A model generated the notes under the pieces. The model searched no databases, was not told where the DNA came from, and was given only the letters and a program-made list of their open reading frames with translations. Below, piece by piece: positions 18,871-25,957 of a stretch of DNA of 64,000 nucleotides (position 1 is the stretch's first letter; the number at the start of each line of letters is the position of its first letter). The DNA is from Plesiocystis pacifica SIR-1 (lineage in GTDB: Bacteria > Myxococcota_A > Polyangia > Nannocystales > Nannocystaceae): positions 62,001 to 126,000 of the forward strand of contig NZ_ABCS01000008.1 of assembly GCF_000170895.1 (NCBI RefSeq), given 5' to 3'. The position numbers and the translations under genes are program-made.

Positions 18871-19316
18871 AGCTCGACACCAACACCCTCATGGGCGTGA
18901 TGCTCGGCAAGCAGCGCGGGCTCTCGACCCGCGACGCCCTCCTCGACGCGGCCATGAGCCAGGCCCTGATCGGCAACTCGGGCAACCCGGCCATGGCCTG
19001 GATCGTCCAGGAGCAGCTCAACGCCCGGCGCGTCGCCGAGGCGGCCCCGCCCGCGCCCGTCCCCGGAAGCGCCGCCGCGCCCAGCTTCGTCGGCATGAGC
19101 CTCGACGAGGCCAGCGCCCTCGCGGCTCAGCGCGGGGTCTCCCTCGCGGTCGCCTTCGTCGCCGACGAGCTCGCGCCGACCATCGAGAGCCAACACCCCG
19201 CCGCGGGTGAGGCCGTCGCGGCTGGGGGCTACGTGGTCGTGAAGATGGCCACGGCGGACAACCCGGATGACCCGGCCGATCCGGCCGACCCCATCCCGGT
19301 GTTCCAAAACAGCTGA
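18867..19316 (+). CDS. Small protein with a PASTA-like domain (fourth cassette gene)
   Basis: A 149-residue protein starting at a GTG that overlaps the previous stop. The first ~55 residues are helical (LSTRDALLDAAMSQALIG). Residues ~75-130 match the PASTA pattern: VGMSLDEASALAAQRGVSL, then PTIESQHPAAGEAVAAGGYVVV. PASTA domains normally bind peptidoglycan or beta-lactams outside the cell, yet there is no signal peptide or membrane helix, so export would have to be unconventional or the domain is doing something else. The C-terminus is a DP-rich tail. The lytic fusion gene begins 44 nt downstream. Confidence 0.68.
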   Translation: MKLDTNTLMGVMLGKQRGLSTRDALLDAAMSQALIGNSGNPAMAWIVQEQLNARRVAEAAPPAPVPGSAAAPSFVGMSLDEASALAAQRGVSLAVAFVADELAPTIESQHPAAGEAVAAGGYVVVKMATADNPDDPADPADPIPVFQNS

Positions 19317-19359
19317 GCGCGACTGAGGCCAGACGGGTGAGGCGAGCGAGGGCGAGGCG

Positions 19360-22300
19360 ATGACCACGGCGACGAGGACGGAGATGGATCCGGGGTTGTG
19401 GGAGCTCGCCGAAGGTGTGGGGGCACCGGAAGTCGCCGCCCTCGCCCGCCTCGCCCCAGGGCTGCCCGCGCCCCCGGCCATGCGCGTCGTGGCGCGCATC
19501 GGCGACATCGCCAGCGTCCGCCTGCCCCGGGCGCGCATCGCCGAGCTCCGCCGCGCGCCGGGGGTGCTCAGCCTCAAGGCTCCCCGCCCGATCGCCAGCC
19601 ACGAGCGCGGGAAGATCGAGCGGCGGGGGCCCCTCGCCCGCCAGTCCACGCCGCGGGTGCGCTCGCTGGTGGGCGCGTCCGAGGCTCGAGACGAGCGCGG
19701 TGCCGGCTGCGTCGTCGCCGTGCTCGACTGGGGCCTCGACCTGCTCCACCCCAATTTTCGACGCCCCGACGGGGGCACGCGGCTGCTCGCGCTGTGGGAC
19801 CAACGCGCCCCCCGACGCGCGGCCGCTCCGACCTCTCCCAACCCCTACGGCCGCGGTCGGGTGTTCGATCGCCGGACCCTCGACGCCGCCCTGCAGACCG
19901 CCGACCCCTTCGCCGCCCTCGACCTCGACCCCCGCCGCGTCGCGCCCCGGGGCGGGAGCCACGGCACCCACGTGCTCGACATCGCCGCCGGCCGACCCGT
20001 CGTGGGACCCGGCGGGGTCGCCCCAGGGGCCGAGCTCGTGTTCGTGGAGATGGGGCCCTCGAACACCGCCGGCGTGTACAACTTTGGCGACGAGCTCGCG
20101 GTCTTCGAGGCGGTCCACTTCGCCATCGCGGCCGCCGGCTCGCGCCCGCTGGTCATCAACATGAGCATGGGCCGCCAGGCCGGGCCCCACGACGCGCGCA
20201 CCCTGGTCGAGATGGCCCTCGACGCCGCCGTGCGCAGCCGCCCGGGCCTGGTCATCGTCAACAGCGCGGGCAACTACGCCGACGCCGCGGCGCACGGCTC
20301 CGGGCGCTTCGAGCCCGGCGAACTCGGGGCGCGGCGCGAGCTGACCTGGACCCTGCGCCCGGGCGACGCGACCGGCGACGAGCTCGAGCTGTGGTACCCG
20401 GGCGCCGACCGCCTGCGCGTCCAGCTCGTCGACCCCCACGGCCACGTCCACGGGCCGTGGCGCCTGGGTGAGCGCGGGGCCATCGTCGATCCCCGCCGCC
20501 ATGGTCTCGCTCGGACCGTATGGGGCCGCGCCTACCACCGCGCCGACGACCCCAACAACGGCGACCACCTGTTCAACCTCTTCCTCGATCCCCAGGCCCC
20601 GGCGGGCCCGTGGACCCTCGAGCTCGAGGCCGAGCACATCGTCGACGGCCGCTACCACGCATGGATCGAGCGCGACGCCGGCGGGGCCGAGCAGCAGTCT
20701 CGCTTCGTCCCCGAGGACGTCGATCGCCGCGGCACCACGGGGACCATCGCCAACGGCCACGCGACCCTCGCCGTCGGCGCCTGGGACCCCAAGACGGGGG
20801 CACCCGCGACCTTCTCGAGCGGCGGACCCACCCGAGACGGCCGGCAAAAACCCGAGCTCCTCGCCCCCGGCGTCGACCAGCTGGCCGCGGCGAGCTTCAC
20901 CGGCGGCGCCGCGCCCCGGCTGACTCGCAAGTCCGGCACGAGCATGGCCGCCCCCCACGTCGCGGGCACCGTCGCCCTGCTCCTCGCCCGCGCCCCCCAC
21001 CTCGACGTCGAGACCGTCCGCGCGCTCTTGCGCCGCTCGGCCCGGCCCGTCCCTGGCCCCCGCGCCTTCGTCGGCTGGGGCCTCGTCGACCCGGCCGCGG
21101 CCCTCGACGCCCTCGACGACCTCCTTCAACCCAACGACCGTGCCCAAGCTCAGGAGTCGACCATGAACCTCCCCTTGCCGCCCTCCACCCTGGCCCACGG
21201 CCGCGCCCAATCGACGGCCGCGGCCGAGCGCCGCCTGCTCGCCGCCGCCCTGGCCGAGGGCAAGCGCGACCCGAGCGCGCTCAGCTCGCTGATCTTCCAC
21301 CATCGCCACCCCGAGCGTCAGGGCGCGCGCATCAAAAAAGGCGAGCGCGCATTGATCAAAGAGTGGCTGGCGATCCGCGAGGAGCTGGTCTGGCCGACCG
21401 TCGCCGCGCGCTTGCCCTACTCGCCCACGCGCGTCGACCCGGCGCAGCTCGCCGCCCAGCCGTCCCCGGTGCGCGCGGCCAAAAAACCGACCAAGCGCTG
21501 CGTGGACGAGTCCGACGACGAGTGCCCGGCGCTGCCCGACATGATCGCCGTGCGCGGCGTCCAAGGCGTCCCCTTCGAGTACGTGTGGCACATCGAGGCC
21601 GAGTCGACCCCGCGCCTGGACCCCGGCACCGGGCTGCGCTTTTACACCGCCCACCAGGCGCTCCGGCGCCAGCGCTTCGTGCCCCCCACCCACGAGGCCG
21701 TGCGCGCCTTCGTCCGCAACATGCGGCGCTTTGGCATGCCCATCGACGCGATCCTCACCGGCGGCTCCTACGTGTGCCGGTGCATCGGCGGGACCAGCCG
21801 GATGAGCGAGCACGCCCGCGGCGAGGCCTTCGACCTGGTCGGGGTGCGCTGGGGCCAGGGCGCGCCCGCGGGGCGCCTGCGCGAGACCATCGTCCGCGAC
21901 CCCAACCTGTCCGACGCCAACGAGCGCCGGCTGCTCGTGCGCATCAACGCCTGCCTGCGCCTGTCCTTCGACCGGGTCATCGACTACTCGCGCAGCGACC
22001 ACCGCGACCACTTCCACGGCGACATGAACCGCGGCCGCGGGCGGACCCACGACTCGACCACCTTCCGCTTCGTCCAGGAGGTCCTCGGCCTGCGCCAGAC
22101 CGGCAAGCACGACCGGCCCACCAACGAGGCCCTGGCCCGCTTCGCCGGCGTCGAGGGCAGCGCCCTGCGGGGCGACGGGGAGCGCCTCGACGCGGCCCTC
22201 GAGGCCCTGTTCAGCCACGTCGCGAGTGGCGGCGTGCTCGGCCAGGCCGCGCTGAGCGTGGGCCAGACCATGCTCCAGCTGGCCTCACCCGCGCCCCTCC

Positions 22301-23532
22301 CCTTCCTGCCCTTCGTCCCGGGTATCGGGAGCACGGGGAGCGCCGAGGCCCGCGCGTCCTCGGGCCTCGACGCCGAGTCGGCGCAGTGGGCCCAGCTGAT
22401 CCTCGCCCGCGCCGACGGGGCGGGCATCGTCGCCGACGGGCGCTTTGGCGAGCGCTCCCGCGAGGCCCTGCGCCGCTTCCAGGCCCGCGCCGGCCTCGAG
22501 GACCACGGCCGCGTCGACGCCCCGACTCGGACCGCCCTGGTCCAGGCCGGCCTCGGCTACCTCGCGCCAGGCACCGAGTTCGCGCCCACGGGCACCCTCG
22601 ACGCGCGCACCCGCGACGCCCTGCTCCGCTTCCAGGCCGACGAGGGCCTCGACACCAGCGCCCGCTTCGACGCGGCCACCCGCGCCAAGATGCTCGAGGG
22701 CCTGCGCGAGGACTGGCCGTGGCTCGCGGCCCAGGACCGGCGGCTCCCGGGGCTCCCCGAGCTCGACGGCCCCCGCGTCCCCGCTGGCTTTCGGACCGAC
22801 AGCAAGTCCCGCGGCCTCGTCCGGCGCAGCGCCCATCGCTTCGACCGCACGGTCCTGGCCATGCGCCGCGCCGGGCTGACGACCATCACCGACGCCGAGA
22901 TCGACACCCTCCAGCGCGTCGCCAACATCGAGACCAGCGGGCGCATGCAGACCCTCAACACCTGGGACAACGCCGTGGTCAGCATCGGCTTCATGCAGTG
23001 GACCCTGCGCCACGGCAAGATCCAGGAGTGGATCCGCCTGGCCCCGACCGCCTTCGCCCGCCACGGCATCGAGCTCGACCCGGCCCTGCGCTACCGCTGG
23101 AAGGTCGAGGCCATCCGCGGCGCGCCGGACCCCGAGGTGCTGCGCTGGGGCGGCTGGGGCGAGCGCTTTTACCTCGCCGGGCTCGAGCGCGGGGCCGTCA
23201 TCGCCGAGCTCGCCCTGGCCCGCGAGGTCCTGGGCAGGCAGCTCAAAGGTCTCGCCTACCGCCTGCGCGAGCGCGGCGTCGCGGCCTCGGAGACCGCCCG
23301 CTTCCGCAACCACTACGACGCATCAGCGGTGATCCGCGGCATGTTCCAGGCCAGCTACAACAACCGGCCGGGCAGCGCGACCGCGGCCGTCGCCCACGCC
23401 CTGCGCCGGTCCAGCGCCAGCGACGACGCGGCCGCCTTCCAGGCGCACCTCGCCGCCGGCATCCAGGCCTCGTTCAAGGACTCGAGCGGGACGAACCTGA
23501 CCACCAAGACCCTCCACGGGGCTCGGCTCTAA
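19360..23532 (+). CDS. Multidomain lytic protein: subtilase + extensin/M15-like peptidase + PG-binding repeats + lysozyme-like domain
   Basis: 1390 residues, no signal peptide. Residues ~115-580 are a subtilisin (S8) protease with Asp123 (VLDWGLD), His201 (SHGTHV), oxyanion Asn305 and Ser528 (GTSMAAPHVAG), interrupted by a ~130-residue beta insert. Residues ~735-895 resemble the extensin-C/VanY-like zinc peptidase fold: GGSYVCRC, then MSEHARGEAFDL (His818, Asp825) and DHRDHFHGD (His884, His886). Two peptidoglycan-binding-type repeats lie at ~1010-1065 and ~1070-1112. Residues ~1155-1380 look lysozyme-like, with Glu1191 in NIETSG followed by SIGFMQWT. It probably digests proteins and peptidoglycan. 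An internal ATG at 21163 with AGGAG 6 nt upstream could start a separate 789-residue product. Confidence 0.82.
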   Translation: MTTATRTEMDPGLWELAEGVGAPEVAALARLAPGLPAPPAMRVVARIGDIASVRLPRARIAELRRAPGVLSLKAPRPIASHERGKIERRGPLARQSTPRVRSLVGASEARDERGAGCVVAVLDWGLDLLHPNFRRPDGGTRLLALWDQRAPRRAAAPTSPNPYGRGRVFDRRTLDAALQTADPFAALDLDPRRVAPRGGSHGTHVLDIAAGRPVVGPGGVAPGAELVFVEMGPSNTAGVYNFGDELAVFEAVHFAIAAAGSRPLVINMSMGRQAGPHDARTLVEMALDAAVRSRPGLVIVNSAGNYADAAAHGSGRFEPGELGARRELTWTLRPGDATGDELELWYPGADRLRVQLVDPHGHVHGPWRLGERGAIVDPRRHGLARTVWGRAYHRADDPNNGDHLFNLFLDPQAPAGPWTLELEAEHIVDGRYHAWIERDAGGAEQQSRFVPEDVDRRGTTGTIANGHATLAVGAWDPKTGAPATFSSGGPTRDGRQKPELLAPGVDQLAAASFTGGAAPRLTRKSGTSMAAPHVAGTVALLLARAPHLDVETVRALLRRSARPVPGPRAFVGWGLVDPAAALDALDDLLQPNDRAQAQESTMNLPLPPSTLAHGRAQSTAAAERRLLAAALAEGKRDPSALSSLIFHHRHPERQGARIKKGERALIKEWLAIREELVWPTVAARLPYSPTRVDPAQLAAQPSPVRAAKKPTKRCVDESDDECPALPDMIAVRGVQGVPFEYVWHIEAESTPRLDPGTGLRFYTAHQALRRQRFVPPTHEAVRAFVRNMRRFGMPIDAILTGGSYVCRCIGGTSRMSEHARGEAFDLVGVRWGQGAPAGRLRETIVRDPNLSDANERRLLVRINACLRLSFDRVIDYSRSDHRDHFHGDMNRGRGRTHDSTTFRFVQEVLGLRQTGKHDRPTNEALARFAGVEGSALRGDGERLDAALEALFSHVASGGVLGQAALSVGQTMLQLASPAPLPFLPFVPGIGSTGSAEARASSGLDAESAQWAQLILARADGAGIVADGRFGERSREALRRFQARAGLEDHGRVDAPTRTALVQAGLGYLAPGTEFAPTGTLDARTRDALLRFQADEGLDTSARFDAATRAKMLEGLREDWPWLAAQDRRLPGLPELDGPRVPAGFRTDSKSRGLVRRSAHRFDRTVLAMRRAGLTTITDAEIDTLQRVANIETSGRMQTLNTWDNAVVSIGFMQWTLRHGKIQEWIRLAPTAFARHGIELDPALRYRWKVEAIRGAPDPEVLRWGGWGERFYLAGLERGAVIAELALAREVLGRQLKGLAYRLRERGVAASETARFRNHYDASAVIRGMFQASYNNRPGSATAAVAHALRRSSASDDAAAFQAHLAAGIQASFKDSSGTNLTTKTLHGARL
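21152..21165 (+). promoter_or_regulatory. Internal ribosome binding site and ATG inside the lytic fusion gene
   Basis: AGGAG (21152-21156), 6-nt spacer, ATG (21163, Met602), in frame and exactly at the boundary between the subtilase and the second half. It is a better start signal than that of the full gene at 19360. Confidence 0.45.
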
Positions 23533-23551
23533 CCCTCTGTCTATTTTAGCC

Positions 23552-23593
23552 GTCGTGGACGACGCCACGCCCTCCCTGCCCCACGTCCACGAC
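23552..23593. repeat. Dispersed hairpin repeat, full copy, between convergent genes
   Basis: Perfect 10-bp inverted arms GTCGTGGACG (23552-23561) and CGTCCACGAC (23584-23593) around a 22-nt loop. The left side is preceded by ttttagcc, as in the copy at 60057. It fills the gap between the stop of the lytic gene (23532) and the stop of the minus-strand gene (23594), so it may also terminate transcription both ways. Confidence 0.75.
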
Positions 23594-24415
23594 TCACAGC
23601 TGCCCGCGCGAGTGGGCGATGAGCAGCAAGCGCGCGGCCAGGTCGACCCCGCCGGCGTTCGAGTGGGCCACCGCCTCTTGCTTGGCCTTGCCGACCTTCG
23701 AGCGCGAGGCCCCGACGAAGCCGGGCTTGCGCCGGGACTCGACCAGCCGCCGGTCGTAAAAGGCGTGGGGCGCGAAGGCGCGCAGGCGCTCGACGAGGGT
23801 CGTGAAGCTCGTCAGGCTCGAGTGGCTCTTGGCCTCCCCCAGGCCCGCGTAGCGCAGCCCGTGCTGGGTCAGGAGCACCGGCGCGGCCTTGGCCGCCTTG
23901 GACTGAAGCACGAGGTAGAGCTGCTCGCCCCACTCCGACTCGGTGCTCGTCGAGGTCTGCGTCTGCTTCTTGCGCATGACCATCCCGCCCGTGGCCACGG
24001 CCCGCGCCGCGCTGAACTTCTTGCTCGTGGTCTCCCGCGTCGTCCGGGTCTCGGTCAGCGCCATGGCGTGGATCAGCGCGTAGACCTGCTCGGGGCGGAC
24101 CGAGAGCGCGCGCCCGGCCCCGCGCAGCTCGAGGGTGCCCGCGGCCTCGTCGAAGGCGAACTCCCGCGGCGTGAACATCTCGCTGGCGCTCGGCACCGTG
24201 CTCAGCGCGCAGCCGACCGCCCCGTGGCCCCACCCGCGCAGCTTGGCCATCAGCTCTGAGGCCGGCCCCTGCTCGGGCATGCGCGCGACGATCACCGGCA
24301 GCGGGCCGTTGAGGCGCATGCGCAGATCGTAGGGAAACAGCCCGAGCATCGCGGCGAGCTCGGGGAGCTGCGCTTGGAGCCCCGGTCCCCAGCGCGTCAC
24401 GGCCACGACGTACAC
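23594..24415 (-). CDS. Hypothetical protein, 273 residues
   Basis: No family recognised. The first ~75 residues (MYVVAVTRWGPGLQAQLPELAAMLGLFPYDLRMRL) alternate short strands and helices like a ferredoxin-type regulatory fold. The middle contains a Thr/Lys-rich stretch (TTRETTSKKFSAARAV, KKQTQTSTSTESEWGEQLYLVLQSKA). The C-terminus is basic (RRKPGFVGASRSKVGKAK). No signal peptide or membrane helix. It starts with GTG at 24415, with TAGGCT 6 nt upstream. It converges on the lytic gene and ends at the hairpin repeat. Confidence 0.65.
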   Translation of the reverse strand: MYVVAVTRWGPGLQAQLPELAAMLGLFPYDLRMRLNGPLPVIVARMPEQGPASELMAKLRGWGHGAVGCALSTVPSASEMFTPREFAFDEAAGTLELRGAGRALSVRPEQVYALIHAMALTETRTTRETTSKKFSAARAVATGGMVMRKKQTQTSTSTESEWGEQLYLVLQSKAAKAAPVLLTQHGLRYAGLGEAKSHSSLTSFTTLVERLRAFAPHAFYDRRLVESRRKPGFVGASRSKVGKAKQEAVAHSNAGGVDLAARLLLIAHSRGQL

Positions 24416-24421
24416 AGCGCG

Positions 24422-24427
24422 AGCCTA
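24422..24427 (-). promoter_or_regulatory. -10-like hexamer TAGGCT, 6 nt before GTG start
   Basis: TANNNT hexamer with 6-nt gap to the GTG at 24415; no Shine-Dalgarno. Leaderless start inferred. Confidence 0.4.
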
Positions 24428-24470
24428 GCAAAGCCGGGCCCGCGCTGGGACGCGTTCAGCCTGTGGAGCC

Positions 24471-25934
24471 TCAGGGCATGGGCATGCCCTCGGGCAAGGC
24501 CATGCCCTCCGGCATCGCCGGCATGCCCTCTGGAGCGCCGGCCCCAGCGGGGGCGTCCGGAGCGTCGCGCCAGAAGTCGTCCGCGGCCTTGTGCAGCTGG
24601 GTGAAGCTGGCGTCGGCGATCACGTAGTACCACTGGTTGAAGCGCTTCGCGAGCATCTCGGCCCGCGCCTTGCCCCGCGGCGGCGCCAGGGGATCGGGCG
24701 CGTCGGCGGCCCCCGGGTCCCGGGTCGGGTCGTAGCCCACGGCCACGAACATGTAGCGGTTGGCCCGGGCGTTCTCGCCTTCGGCGACCTCGGCCTGCTC
24801 CTCGCCCTCGCCGCCCGCGGTCAGGGTCTCGCCCGTCGCGTAGGTAATCTCGCCGAAGTAGAGGGTGTAGACGACGCCGTCGTTGGCGAACAGGCGGACC
24901 TCGCCCTCGTTGCCGAACAGGCGCTGGTTGGGGGGCTCGCCGCCCACGAAGAAGCCCTTGCCGAGCAGGTCGAGGGCCGACAGGCGCTCGGGCTGGGGCC
25001 GCACGCCGACGATCTTCAGGCGGTCGGCGCTGCCGACGATCTGCTTGACCTTGCTGGGGTTGAGCTCCTTGCCCGCGGGGGCCGAGGGCGGGGGCGGCAG
25101 GGGAACCTCGCCGGTGTAGGTCGCCCGGTCGATGGGCTTGCCCTCGGCGTCGACGATGGCCGGCTCGCTGAGCGTCCACTCCGGGGCGCCGGCGGGCATG
25201 GGCTCGCCCTCGGGGCCGAAGGCCGTGGGCGCCTTGAGCTCGAAGTAGAGCGGGTTGTCGCCCTCGACCACGCCGCTCTCCTCGTCGACGGTGTAGCTGT
25301 TGCTGAGCAGCGCGACGATGTTGTCCTGCTCGATCTTGAGCAGGTCGTCCTCGATCCAGTCGGTGAACGAGGTCGAGATCTCGGGCTTGAGCTCGACGGC
25401 GTAGACCCGATCCTTGCCGGGGTAGCGCACGTACTTGTAGCCCTGCTTGTCGGGCACGTCCTTGCCGATGATCAGGTCGACGAGGGTGGTCCCGGCGGCG
25501 TCGCGGATGGTCACCCGCTGGCCCCGGGCCCCCTCGGCGTCGACGTCGGCGTCGCCCTCGGGGTCGACCACGCCGAACTCGGCGTGCTCTTTGGCGTCGT
25601 CGCTGCGGACCTGGTCCTTCTTGGCGCCCAGGAAGGACGCGGCGGCCTTGCCCATGCGCTCGGTGCCGTCGGCGGGGTAGTTGTTGTGGCTGGGGATGAC
25701 CCACACGCCCTCGTCGAGCTTGACGGAGAAGCTCGTCAGCCGGGCCTCCTTCTCGTCGTACTCCTTGACCTCGAGGAAGGCCGCGGCGGTCGGGTCTTCG
25801 AACTCGGGGAACAGCTGCTCGCCGGTGTCTTCGAAGGTCGGCGGCGCCATGGTCTTGGGCCGCATCGAGAGGGCGCCGACCGCCGAGAGGGCGGCGACGA
25901 CAACCATGATTCCGGTCGTACGGTTCATGTCCAT
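24471..25934 (-). CDS. DUF4340-type protein of Gld-like ABC operon
   Basis: Membrane-anchored accessory protein, 487 residues, last in the ABC operon. One N-terminal helix (TGIMVVVAALSAVGALSM) is followed by DUF4340-like repeats of the form F.DxTxxxAFLEVKEYD, WVIPSHNNYPADGTERMGKAAASF and a VxIGK segment (LVDLIIGKDVPDKQGYKYVRYPGKDRVY). The C-terminus is Pro/Met-rich (PEGMPAMPEGMALPEGMPMP), built of near repeats. The start at 25934 has AGGAG at ideal 6-nt spacing, and the gene follows gldG by 23 nt. DUF4340 proteins almost always accompany GldF/GldG-type systems; their role is not established. Confidence 0.82.
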   Translation of the reverse strand: MDMNRTTGIMVVVAALSAVGALSMRPKTMAPPTFEDTGEQLFPEFEDPTAAAFLEVKEYDEKEARLTSFSVKLDEGVWVIPSHNNYPADGTERMGKAAASFLGAKKDQVRSDDAKEHAEFGVVDPEGDADVDAEGARGQRVTIRDAAGTTLVDLIIGKDVPDKQGYKYVRYPGKDRVYAVELKPEISTSFTDWIEDDLLKIEQDNIVALLSNSYTVDEESGVVEGDNPLYFELKAPTAFGPEGEPMPAGAPEWTLSEPAIVDAEGKPIDRATYTGEVPLPPPPSAPAGKELNPSKVKQIVGSADRLKIVGVRPQPERLSALDLLGKGFFVGGEPPNQRLFGNEGEVRLFANDGVVYTLYFGEITYATGETLTAGGEGEEQAEVAEGENARANRYMFVAVGYDPTRDPGAADAPDPLAPPRGKARAEMLAKRFNQWYYVIADASFTQLHKAADDFWRDAPDAPAGAGAPEGMPAMPEGMALPEGMPMP

Positions 25935-25957
25935 GTCTGGCTCCTTGTCGGGGGTCC

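Noticed and set aside
17199-19316. Cassette as gas-vesicle or contractile-injection genes
   Set aside because: No Gvp, sheath, tube or baseplate signatures are visible; small size and low complexity alone are not evidence.
19018-22218. 1066-codon open frame on the minus strand opposite the lytic gene
   Set aside because: Typical high-G+C shadow frame: composition is Ala/Gly/Arg/Val-rich without domains, while the plus-strand frame has clear catalytic motifs.
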